Assembly (NCBI GenBank): GCA_049692255.1
Contig: JBAVOR010000031.1
Span: 1 to 64,000 of the forward strand
DNA: 64,000 bases
Direction: 5' to 3'
Source: JBAVOR01 sp049692255
Lineage (GTDB): Bacteria; Babelota; Babeliae; Babelales; JACPOV01
In this document: positions 48,630 through 56,356 of the stretch, piece after piece
How the letters are laid out: every line of letters starts with the position of its first letter
Position numbering within the stretch: position 1 is the first letter of the stretch
Program-made: the position numbers and the translations under genes
Notes under the pieces: generated by a model
The model's input: the letters and a program-made list of their open reading frames with translations, nothing else
What the model was told of the DNA's origin: nothing
Database searches by the model: none

Positions 48630-49967
48630 ATGATTTTGTTAACCAATACCATGACCGGTATAAAAGAAACGTTTGTTCCCTTGCATGATAAACAGGTGCG
48701 TATGTATGTATGCGGCATTACTCCGTACGATAAGCCACACGTAGGGCACGGGCGAGTCTATGTCACATTTGATTTGCTCATGCGTGTACTTAAAGCCAGT
48801 GGTTACGCAGTAACGTATTGCAGAAATTTTACCGACATTGATGATAAATTAATTAATCGCGCGCGCGCCGAACTGAACGATCCTCTTAAATTTAGCACTA
48901 TTGCCAATACCTACATTGCCGCGTTTCACCACGATATTGATGCTTTGAACTGTGAACGGCCAACGTTTGAACCACGTGTGACAGACCATATCCCTGAAAT
49001 TATTGCATTTATTCAAACACTCGTTGCCAAACGGCATGCATATGTAATTGATGGGGACGTCTATTTTAGCATCGATTCATTTCCCGCGTATGCGCGCCTT
49101 TCTAAACAGAAGCTTGCTGATCTACATGCGGGTGCTCGCGTAGAGACGAATGATAAAAAGGAAAACCCACTCGATTTCGCACTCTGGAAATCTGAGCAAC
49201 CAGACACCTTCTGGCAAAGCCCATGGGGGTATGGCAGACCGGGGTGGCATATCGAATGCTCTGCGCTTGCGTATACATTATTAGGCAAGCAAATCGATAT
49301 TCACGGTGGGGGCATGGACCTTATTTTTCCACACCATGAAAATGAAATTGCGCAAACAGAAAGCTGCACCGATTTACCCTTTGCACAATACTGGATGCAC
49401 GTAGCATTCGTGCGTATAGAAAAAGAAAAGATGTCTAAATCGCTGGGCAATTTTTATACCCTTGAACAAGTATTTCAAACCTATGATCCCACTATTATCA
49501 GGTACTATTATCTAGCACACCATTATCGCGTGCCACTCGATTTTGCATTCGCAGACATTGATGCAGTAGCAAAATCATATGCACGGTTGGTAAAACTGTT
49601 TGAACACACCCCAACAACCGATGAACCGTTGGCAACACAGCACCCCCTCATTCGTGATATGCTTGCGTTTTTAGCTGATGATCTCAACAGCCCAGGCATG
49701 TTTGGATTACTGTTTGGTAGCATAGAAACAATACAAAGCGATGAGCCGACCCGCGTACAGGTAAAAAAACTGTTACAAACGGTGCTCGGTTTAACTCTCG
49801 CTCCATTGGCACAAAAAACGGTTACCATGACACCAGAAATTGAAAAACTGATTGCTCAGCGGCAAGAAGCGCGGGCGCAAAAAGATTTTAAAAAAGCTGA
49901 TGCATTACGGGATCAACTGAAAGCATTGGGTGTTGATGTAAGTGATGATAAGATTATAAAAAAATAG
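48630..49967 (+). CDS. cysS: Cysteinyl-tRNA synthetase
   Basis: The product has 445 residues. The HIGH-type motif is PHVGHGRVY, and the KMSKS loop is present as KEKMSKSLGN. Zinc ligands appear in YVCGITPYD, WHIECSALAY and FPHHENE. The C-terminal anticodon-binding part is short but complete (ARAQKDFKKADALRDQL). It charges tRNA-Cys in the cytoplasm. The gene diverges from bamA across 120 bases. Confidence 0.97.
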   Translation: MILLTNTMTGIKETFVPLHDKQVRMYVCGITPYDKPHVGHGRVYVTFDLLMRVLKASGYAVTYCRNFTDIDDKLINRARAELNDPLKFSTIANTYIAAFHHDIDALNCERPTFEPRVTDHIPEIIAFIQTLVAKRHAYVIDGDVYFSIDSFPAYARLSKQKLADLHAGARVETNDKKENPLDFALWKSEQPDTFWQSPWGYGRPGWHIECSALAYTLLGKQIDIHGGGMDLIFPHHENEIAQTESCTDLPFAQYWMHVAFVRIEKEKMSKSLGNFYTLEQVFQTYDPTIIRYYYLAHHYRVPLDFAFADIDAVAKSYARLVKLFEHTPTTDEPLATQHPLIRDMLAFLADDLNSPGMFGLLFGSIETIQSDEPTRVQVKKLLQTVLGLTLAPLAQKTVTMTPEIEKLIAQRQEARAQKDFKKADALRDQLKALGVDVSDDKIIKK

Positions 49968-49984
49968 ATTCTGGAGTGATAAAT

Positions 49985-50784
49985 ATGGAAGAATACGAGT
50001 TCGAACAACGCGCGACATAGAAGCTGAAAACTATACACAAAAGAGGTTATCTGATGCATCTAAAAAGGTAAGCAATGCATTAAAATTAAGTGACTTATCT
50101 CACTTATATCACAAATCGCCACTTCTTGACTCTTATTTTTATATGCATTTTTCTGAACATCTTCCCCTTTTCTTGCAAAAAAAAGCAGATCCAAATGTTC
50201 AAACTAAAGAAGGCGTGCCACTAACGGTAGCAATAGATGCAGGCCACACAGCAACAATCTTGCATTTATTAGAAGCTGGGGCAAATCCCAATGCGTATGT
50301 TGATCAAAATTATAGTAAAGTTATTACTCCATTAAACGAAGCTATACGCAAGGGTGAACTCGATATCGTAAAGTTATTGTTGCAATTTGGCGCGAACCCT
50401 AATATGGGTTACTCTTGCTTAGCAGAGACCACATCGCCTTTACTTACAGCAGTAAGAAATAAAATTGGAATTAGAATGCGCGATAACGATAAGCCAATTG
50501 TCGCTTCATTGTTGCGGCATGGTGCATATCCCTATGAGGTCAATGGGATCAATGTTTTGTCTGTAATGAAACAAGAATATTTCGATAAATATAGTATCCC
50601 GGAAGAAAAAAACCGCATTGCATATAAAAAAATTGCGCGCGTTTTTGTACAATACGCTGGTGTTAAGCGCGCACTATCGGGGGAATTTATAGATCAACAA
50701 AAGCGACTGCCCGCAGAAATTATTGCGATGATTATGCCATTTGTTGGAATCAACTTAGCAAGCGAGTTAGAAGCTAATACTTAG
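49985..50784 (+). pseudogene. Ankyrin/F-box-like protein, 5'-damaged copy
   Basis: An ATG at 49985 with GGAG eight bases upstream opens only 11 codons before TAG. Homology to the intact paralogue at 51461-52351 continues in another frame from about base 50015 (RDIEAENYTQKR; KVSNALKLSDLSHLYHKSPL) through to 50784, with no start codon before 50143. A frameshift near the CGCGCG at 50012 and loss of the signal peptide explain this. The readable part carries three or four ankyrin-type units (TVAIDAGHTATILHLLEAGA; NEAIRKGELDIVKLLLQFGA) and the C-terminal motif RLPAEIIAMIMPFVG. A 213-residue product from 50143 could still be made. Confidence 0.75.
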
Positions 50785-51212
50785 TTTGCCTTCTTCTCTT
50801 TTTCTTGTTCTATATGGTGATCTTGCTGAACCTTATGCGCTACTAGAAACATACGCTCAGCTTCATTCTTTAGTAACTCTTCACTTGCACCTTCCAGAAT
50901 GGCCGGTACACTTTCTGCCGCCTCAACTATAGTTTGTAATAGCAGATCAACTGCAAGTACTGTAGCCAACTGACTTAACGAATCATTTCCGGAGTGATCT
51001 GACACTGGCGCAGCACACATCGCAAAAAGTTTTTCTATTGCATCGCAAGCATCTTTTCGCGAATCACCATTGCAATCGCATTTTTTCCTAATTTCTGAGT
51101 CCGCCATATATCGTTCCATATATGGCCACTTTCTGGATTGCTCAGCTCCATGTATAGTTCCTGAAATCCATATGCCCGTTATTAATAGAGTAACCGAACG
51201 AAAAGTATTCAC
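50781..51212 (-). CDS. Small secreted protein, unknown
   Basis: The product has 143 residues with a signal peptide ending TIHGA. The mature part is helical and includes a cysteine cluster (KKCDCNGDSRKDACDAIEKL) and a hydrophobic helix (LATVLAVDLLLQTIVEAA). Its stop overlaps the end of the convergent ankyrin gene by four bases. A frameshifted scrap of the same gene's 3' end lies after the second ankyrin copy (52348-52432), showing that the two genes were duplicated together. Confidence 0.72.
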   Translation of the reverse strand: MNTFRSVTLLITGIWISGTIHGAEQSRKWPYMERYMADSEIRKKCDCNGDSRKDACDAIEKLFAMCAAPVSDHSGNDSLSQLATVLAVDLLLQTIVEAAESVPAILEGASEELLKNEAERMFLVAHKVQQDHHIEQEKEKKAN

Positions 51213-51460
51213 AAATAAACCTTTTATATAAATTTACACAATATATTTCTTGCAAATAAGATTATATAACATCTTTAGAACTTAGCCAATTCACTTTCTA
51301 GATTATAGGTAACCGAAGAAGAATGCTATTGCAGCTATAAAACTGTTAAAAAAACAGCTTGTTTATGCAAAAAAATTTCTATTAACCCAATGTGACTTTT
51401 TTTATAATGTATCTATGCTAGCACGTATAGTATTAATAGTAGCAACATTGAAAGAAATAT

Positions 51461-52351
51461 ATGACCCATAAAAAATTGTTCGTTTTACTGTTTCTGGGAG
51501 CATTTGCATCTGTAAACTGCGGAACTCCTAACAATACCACTCAGCCGCCAGAAGGTTCTGCGAATTTTGATCATCTTTTTGCGAACTGGCAGCCAATGAG
51601 CGAACCATACGGACATTATCTCGCATCCACCCACCCTTCACCTGTATACCTAGACCTAGGCTCTTGGTTTGAGGGCATACATCATACTTCTACCGCGACC
51701 GACTTCGACCACCTCTATTCCCATATTCAACGTGTGGGCAGTAAGATTGAAAATCTTCTGAAATTAGATGACTTATCAGGCCTTGAAAAAGATTCTCCGC
51801 TCCTTGATTATCAGCTTTACAACTCTTTCCCCAACAAACTTCCCCTTCTCTTGGAAAAAAAGGCGAATCCTAATGTACAAGGTTGTGTAGGAAACGTCCC
51901 ACTAGCAGAGGCAATAAACGCCAATAACAGAGAAGCGGTAATAATGTTGCTTAAAGCAGGTGCTAACCCAAACGTGGTACACAAATCCATATTTAAAACC
52001 ACCACTCCTCTAATAAAGACTATCGATCTAGGTATGATTATTTTATTTAATTCCGAAAAATCCTCGCTTGTTGCAGCCTTACTACGATATGGTGCAGATC
52101 CATTGATCAACAATAGCGTAGGGCAAAATGCTCTAGCAATAATGAAAGAAAATTACACAGATATACAACCGCAAAAGCGTCATGCTGAATATAAAAAAAT
52201 TGCGCGCGTTTTTGTACAATACGCTGGTGTTAAGCGCGCACTATCGGGGGAATTTATAGATCAACAAATGCGACTGCCCGCAGAAATTATTGCGATGATT
52301 ATGCCATTTGTTGGAATCAACTTAGCAAGCGAGTTAGAAGCTAATACTTAG
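51461..52351 (+). CDS. Secreted ankyrin-repeat protein, F-box-like tail
   Basis: The product has 296 residues. A signal peptide (MTHKKLFVLLFLGAFASVNC) with a cysteine at its end could be a lipoprotein signal. A linker of about 70 residues is followed by ankyrin-type units (AEAINANNREAVIMLLKAGA; VAALLRYGADPLINNSVGQN). The C-terminal 50 residues (KIARVFVQYAGVKRAL, then RLPAEIIAMIMPFVG) resemble the LPxEIxxxIxxxL core of F-box or PRANC domains seen at the ends of ankyrin proteins of poxviruses and some endosymbionts. A host-directed ubiquitin-pathway role is inference. A possible -10 box TATAAT lies at 51403-51408. Confidence 0.78.
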   Translation: MTHKKLFVLLFLGAFASVNCGTPNNTTQPPEGSANFDHLFANWQPMSEPYGHYLASTHPSPVYLDLGSWFEGIHHTSTATDFDHLYSHIQRVGSKIENLLKLDDLSGLEKDSPLLDYQLYNSFPNKLPLLLEKKANPNVQGCVGNVPLAEAINANNREAVIMLLKAGANPNVVHKSIFKTTTPLIKTIDLGMIILFNSEKSSLVAALLRYGADPLINNSVGQNALAIMKENYTDIQPQKRHAEYKKIARVFVQYAGVKRALSGEFIDQQMRLPAEIIAMIMPFVGINLASELEANT

Positions 52352-52432
52352 TTTGCCTTCTTCGCTTTTTCTTGTTCCATATGTGATCTTGCTGAATTTT
52401 ATGTGCTGCTGCAAACATATAGTCCGTTTCAA
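52348..52432 (-). pseudogene. 3' remnant of the small secreted protein gene
   Basis: On the minus strand this stretch encodes a version of the last 27 codons of the gene at 50781-51212 (MFAAAHKIQQDH against MFLVAHKVQQDH), then a one-base deletion breaks the frame (CACATATGG against CACCATATAG). It has no start and is a relic of the locus duplication. Confidence 0.75.
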
Positions 52433-52811
52433 AATGAAGCTATTGATCATTGCTGATGCATATATCTTGCAATGTACTATTACCATGGATATTCGTGATA
52501 GTTGAGTAATTTTTAAAAGGTATTAATTGCATAGTCTTTACTTTGGATAGGAAAAAACCACGCCGTAATAAAAAATATTAGTTGTTTTTTATGCATATTT
52601 AATTGAACTCAAAATGTTGGAAATGTTAAGTGTAATACATTTTAGTGTTTTAGTTCTTATTTGCAAATATCATAAGTCTTTGGCATGAAGGTTCGGTTAA
52701 ATCGGTATGCATTCACCGTTCGAAAAGAGCAGAAGAGAGAAAAAAAAACACGCGGTACCGCCTATCCTGGCAGACGTCACAGTTGGTGCTATTCCTAAAT
52801 CGATCAAATAA
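52433..52811. other. Intergenic region, no gene seen
   Basis: AT-rich sequence without a supported gene, repeat or RNA. The sequence CGCGGTACCGCC lies near 52752, and no terminator is convincing. It may be the decayed rest of the duplicated locus. Confidence 0.4.
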
Positions 52812-53795
52812 TCAAGCTGTTTTCAATTTCTCAGCACGGCTTCTGAATAGCTCACAACGCTCTCTGAGTGGCATATGACCATCTTTTTTTTCCTCTTGCC
52901 ACAGAGCATTTGTATAAGCACTATCAAATAGCCATAGATTAAATTTCTCAATCGTTGTATCGGCTACGCTCACTTGCTCTTGTTGACAGGTTTTTATTGC
53001 AGCTTTACCTGCTTGATTAATCTCGTATGTACCTTCAAACCAGAAGGCGATTGCTTCAAAACATTCTGCTGCTTGTTGCGCAGGCAATCTTTTTTCGAGC
53101 AGCTCTAACGCAAACTGATCAGCATACGCTTCTTCAATTGTCATGTAGTTTTTTTGACTGCGTAATGTACGATACATATTTAATGTGCTAACACAGCCCC
53201 CAACAAATATGCCTCCTGCATAACCAATTACTTGAGCAAGCCTCTCTCCTGATATATTTGACGCACGCATCTTATGCGATAATGCATAATACACACCGGC
53301 TACTGTACTAACAGCTGCACAGAAGGCAACAATATTCTTTGAAGCCTCTTTGTTACTAAATTGTAAAATCTCTTTGCGGTGCTCAAAATGCGCCATCTCA
53401 TGTGCCAGGAGAGTCAATATCATCTCATCACTCATTGCGCCCGCTGGAATTACTTTCGCTCTGATACGTGGAAACAACGGTTCTAGAGCTGCTGCCGTAG
53501 AGGGCCAATTACCCAGACTGCGTACCGCATTAAGAGGAAGAAATAGAGTATTGTTCACCGCATAATACAGTGGCCCATTGGCTACTCCGCCGCCTGGAAA
53601 CATATCACTGACTACAATATTTGGCAGCTCCTCAAAGCCAAGTACTTTGGTAAGCATGTACTCAACCTTTGATTTAAGCTGATCGGCGGTTATAGTGCTA
53701 TTCTGTACAGTAGAATCTGGAGCAATAGCTATATTTTTTGAAAGCGTTGTAGTTATGCACAAAATGGAAAAAACTAACGAAGCAATTTTAAACAT
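52812..53795 (-). CDS. M48-type zinc metallopeptidase, secreted
   Basis: The product has 327 residues. The signal peptide region is MFKIASLVFSILCITTTLS. The zinc-binding HExxH is in LLAHEMAHFEHRKE (near residue 134), and the third ligand glutamate is in EEAYADQFALELLEKR (near residue 220), both in the M48 arrangement. Two hydrophobic segments sit between them (VAFCAAVSTVAGVYYAL; VIGYAGGIFVGGCVSTL), so the protease domain is probably membrane-associated. It resembles HtpX/BepA-like quality-control peptidases, but the substrate is unknown. Transcribed alone. Confidence 0.85.
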   Translation of the reverse strand: MFKIASLVFSILCITTTLSKNIAIAPDSTVQNSTITADQLKSKVEYMLTKVLGFEELPNIVVSDMFPGGGVANGPLYYAVNNTLFLPLNAVRSLGNWPSTAAALEPLFPRIRAKVIPAGAMSDEMILTLLAHEMAHFEHRKEILQFSNKEASKNIVAFCAAVSTVAGVYYALSHKMRASNISGERLAQVIGYAGGIFVGGCVSTLNMYRTLRSQKNYMTIEEAYADQFALELLEKRLPAQQAAECFEAIAFWFEGTYEINQAGKAAIKTCQQEQVSVADTTIEKFNLWLFDSAYTNALWQEEKKDGHMPLRERCELFRSRAEKLKTA

Positions 53796-54040
53796 AAGAA
53801 TCCCCTAAAAATACCGTAACTTTCATTCTTATGAATGTACCATGTAGTAACAAGCGAGTCAAAAAGATCAGGGTTGCATGGAAAACCTATAAAAGTGGTC
53901 TTGCCCCCTGAAAATGCCGAGAAACTTCATTAAAAGCTCCAGTTGCCAGGGAAAGAGGATAGGTTGACTTATTTCACCCCCCATGGTAAAATTATATTTG
54001 TAAATTAAATACAGTCATTACTATACAGAAAGGATACATA

Positions 54041-54763
54041 ATGAAACGTCTCTTTATTTTATTCATTATTGCAAGCATACACAGTATGCCATCACAAAGT
54101 ATGCAATTTCTAGTGAGCTGCGTACGCTCACAGCTCACAACACAGGCTTTCGCACAAACATCTCCACAACCGCCTGCTGCACAAAAAAACGATGATTATA
54201 AAACTTTCTGCGGCATTATCGACATAGCAAAATTATCTGCGCAAGGCAGTGATTTGCGGCCAGAAGCGGCAGAGAAATTTAATGGTCAATTACTATGCAA
54301 AAGACTTCCAGCAAGCACATCGCCAGATGACATACGATTAGCATGCACTTGTAACAATCAAAACATAGGAACCATGGGAATAGGATATACGGGAGTCAGC
54401 TCAGGAATACTTTCGATTAGTAGCCCTGAACCTGATGCAATACTAAGTCGATGGGGAGGCTTGCAACCAGCATGGGGCGGCGACCGTTTTGATTCAAGAG
54501 ATATGTGGCGTTATCCATTTTTCGCACAAATTAAAGGTGATCGCTTTAAAACAAATCCATTCTATGTCATGATGCGGGGGCTTAAAGTGACGTCAGTTAA
54601 TGGTAATGTTATGCCAAAAACCATATTTAATGAAAATATGACCGAACAAGAGCTTGTAAAAATGTCTCGTAACTGCAACTATCAACAGCTAGAAAAAGAA
54701 TGGATGACATTGATTGATCAATACAACAAACAGTTTGCTGCAACACGAGAGCAAAAAAAATAA
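54041..54763 (+). CDS. Secreted protein, unknown
   Basis: The product has 240 residues with AGAAAGGA before the ATG. The signal peptide is MKRLFILFIIASIHSMPSQS. The mature sequence has cysteines in FCGIID, LLCKRL, ACTCNN and RNCNY that may pair as disulfides, plus a glycine/tryptophan-rich middle (LSRWGGLQPAWGGDRF). No family is recognised. It stands alone between two minus-strand genes. Confidence 0.72.
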   Translation: MKRLFILFIIASIHSMPSQSMQFLVSCVRSQLTTQAFAQTSPQPPAAQKNDDYKTFCGIIDIAKLSAQGSDLRPEAAEKFNGQLLCKRLPASTSPDDIRLACTCNNQNIGTMGIGYTGVSSGILSISSPEPDAILSRWGGLQPAWGGDRFDSRDMWRYPFFAQIKGDRFKTNPFYVMMRGLKVTSVNGNVMPKTIFNENMTEQELVKMSRNCNYQQLEKEWMTLIDQYNKQFAATREQKK

Positions 54764-54864
54764 ATCTCCTTTTGCAGATAATACATTCGCAAGAACTGAA
54801 GAGCGTGGTTAATGTATTGAGATAAAGTTAAGGGCAGGCATGGTTTTTTATAACTAATGCCTGC

Positions 54865-55464
54865 TTATTTTTTTCTGAATTTCACGCCATACACTCGCGC
54901 TAACTGTTGCGGCACAACTCTTTCACACCATGCTAGCCATGTGGGTACATGTAAATAATATTCATGCGTAACTGAAGCACTATCTGTTTGCAACCACTGA
55001 TACAGCGTATTACATGAAATAAAGGTCGCATTACGCTCGTGCACATCAGTTAATCGTGTTAACTGCACGCTCGGGCAATAGGGGTTGTATTCTAAAATTA
55101 TTAACATGCCGCCAATCGGCAACAAAGACATAAGCTCATGCACTGTTGTCTGCTGTTCAGCTCGCGGCACGTGGTGCAGCATTAACGATGCAATAAGAAT
55201 GGTGGGTGTATATGCAGTAATATCGTTCAGCTGATTAATCGCGTGAAATTGCACATCGGCATGCATGCGTTGCGCATGGGCAATAACTGCCATGTCTGTA
55301 TCAACGCCAATAACGGTGTGCTCAAAAAACAGGCTTGCTAAACACGCAGTCAATAATCCGTCGCCACAACCAACATCAATGATGGTTGCATGTGGTGGCA
55401 CATCGCCAAGTAACTCTTTAATGCGCTGCGCCTTCCATTGCGCGCTCGCCAGTTGTTCAGTCAT
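54865..55464 (-). CDS. SAM-dependent methyltransferase (class I)
   Basis: The product has 199 residues from the ATG at 55464, which has GGAGG nine bases upstream. Motif I is IIDVGCGDGLLTACL, an acidic residue in VIGVDTDMAV binds the ribose, and LIASLMLHHVP and GGMLIILEYNPY form the later motifs. This is a Rossmann-fold methyltransferase of the ubiE/small-molecule type; the acceptor is unknown. The first 27 bases of the gene (55437-55463) recur at 56328-56354 beside lysS. Confidence 0.9.
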   Translation of the reverse strand: MTEQLASAQWKAQRIKELLGDVPPHATIIDVGCGDGLLTACLASLFFEHTVIGVDTDMAVIAHAQRMHADVQFHAINQLNDITAYTPTILIASLMLHHVPRAEQQTTVHELMSLLPIGGMLIILEYNPYCPSVQLTRLTDVHERNATFISCNTLYQWLQTDSASVTHEYYLHVPTWLAWCERVVPQQLARVYGVKFRKK

Positions 55465-55481
55465 TATATTGCGCCTCCATC

Positions 55482-55545
55482 GCGCTCTTACCCTTCGATA
55501 CACCCGTCTTCGCTTTCAGCTACGTCGGGCACTCAGGGTGAGCGC
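55482..55545. repeat. Family A palindrome, copy 1
   Basis: Flanking arms GCGCTC and GAGCGC enclose CTTCGATAC, an inner pair of arms (ACCCG with CGGG) and CACTCAGGGT. It lies just upstream of the methyltransferase start. Confidence 0.8.
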
Positions 55546-55550
55546 ATTGT

Positions 55551-55657
55551 AGCAAACTCTTTTTATCAATTGTGCTCATCCCGCCTGCTATGCGCACTAT
55601 ATTTCATAGAGCGCCCCATTCCCTATAGTACGCACTACAGATTATAAAGCGCTCATC
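55551..55657. repeat. Composite repeat block C, copy 1
   Basis: About 107 bases starting AGCAAACTCTTTTTATCAAT and ending ATTATAAAGCGCTCATC, with a near-match at 56193-56294. Together the copies bracket the GIY-YIG gene. Confidence 0.85.
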
Positions 55658-55710
55658 TCGACCCGTCTTTGCCAAGGCTTCGCAGCGGCAAGGTGATTGA
55701 GGTATCGCCT

Positions 55711-55752
55711 GTCCGCCAAAGCTTGCCACGCTAGAAAGCGTGGATAAGCGTA
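55711..55752. repeat. Family B palindrome beside GIY-YIG gene 2
   Basis: GTCCGCCAAAGCTTG leads into a perfect inner hairpin CCACGC/GCGTGG around TAGAAA, then GATAAGCGTA. It ends directly at the stop codon of the GIY-YIG gene. Confidence 0.82.
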
Positions 55753-56040
55753 CTAATCAAATTGTTTACGTGCGTATTCATGTAGTAATTCAAAATCCCC
55801 TCGTATCAGTGCTTCTTTTTTTTTACGACTCCATTTTTTAAGTTTACGTTCTAATTCAAATGCTTCATCACGAGTATTGCAATTATATGAAAAAACGAGC
55901 ATTATCGGCAATCGGTGCGATGTATATCCACTAAATATACGTTGCTCGTGTTGAGATAGACGAATTCCGATATTATCGGTGTGTCCTACATAGTAAGAAT
56001 CATCAGAACATCTGAGAATATACACAGTAAAATTATTCAT
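55753..56040 (-). CDS. Solitary GIY-YIG nuclease-domain protein 2
   Basis: The product has 95 residues. FTVYILRC is followed by SYYVGHT, an arginine in GIRLSQHE, and a glutamate in FELERKLKKWSRKKKEAL. This is the same small UPF0213-like type as the protein at 36216-36458, though the two are clearly diverged. It has no fused domain. The gene is bracketed by copies of block C, has a family B palindrome at its stop codon and a family A palindrome (56057-56108) just before its start. Confidence 0.9.
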   Translation of the reverse strand: MNNFTVYILRCSDDSYYVGHTDNIGIRLSQHEQRIFSGYTSHRLPIMLVFSYNCNTRDEAFELERKLKKWSRKKKEALIRGDFELLHEYARKQFD

Positions 56041-56056
56041 TAATTACTTTTCCTGA

Positions 56057-56108
56057 GCGCTCTTACCCTTCGATACACCGCTCTTCGAGCGGCACTCAGG
56101 GTGAGCGC
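56057..56108. repeat. Family A palindrome, copy 2
   Basis: Arms GCGCTC and GAGCGC enclose CTTCGATAC, a perfect hairpin CCGCTC/GAGCGG and CACTCAGGGT. Same layout as copy 1 with a different but complementary inner stem. Confidence 0.85.
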
Positions 56109-56192
56109 AGTATAGCAAGCTATTTTTATCAATCTCTCTTATCTCGACACGGCTTCGTTAAAGCTACGTCAGGTGCTTGGGATGCATAGTTT

Positions 56193-56354
56193 AGCAAACT
56201 CTTTTTATCAATTGTGCTCATCCCGCCTGCTATGCGCACTACAATGCACAGAGCGCCCACTATAATACGCACTTCAGATTATAAAGCGCTCATCCCGAGT
56301 GATCGCGAAGCGATTGTATCGAGGGACATTGCGCGCTCGCCAGTTGTTCAGTCA
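56193..56354. repeat. Block C copy 2, family A copy, gene fragment
   Basis: Block C copy 2 (56193-56294) runs into a reversed family A element (56286-56338; inner stem AATCGC with GCGATC, read on the minus strand) and then into a 27-base exact copy of the methyltransferase start (56328-56354). Degenerate family A sequence also lies at 56144-56190. No gene is present in 56041-56356. Confidence 0.8.
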
Positions 56355-56356
56355 CG

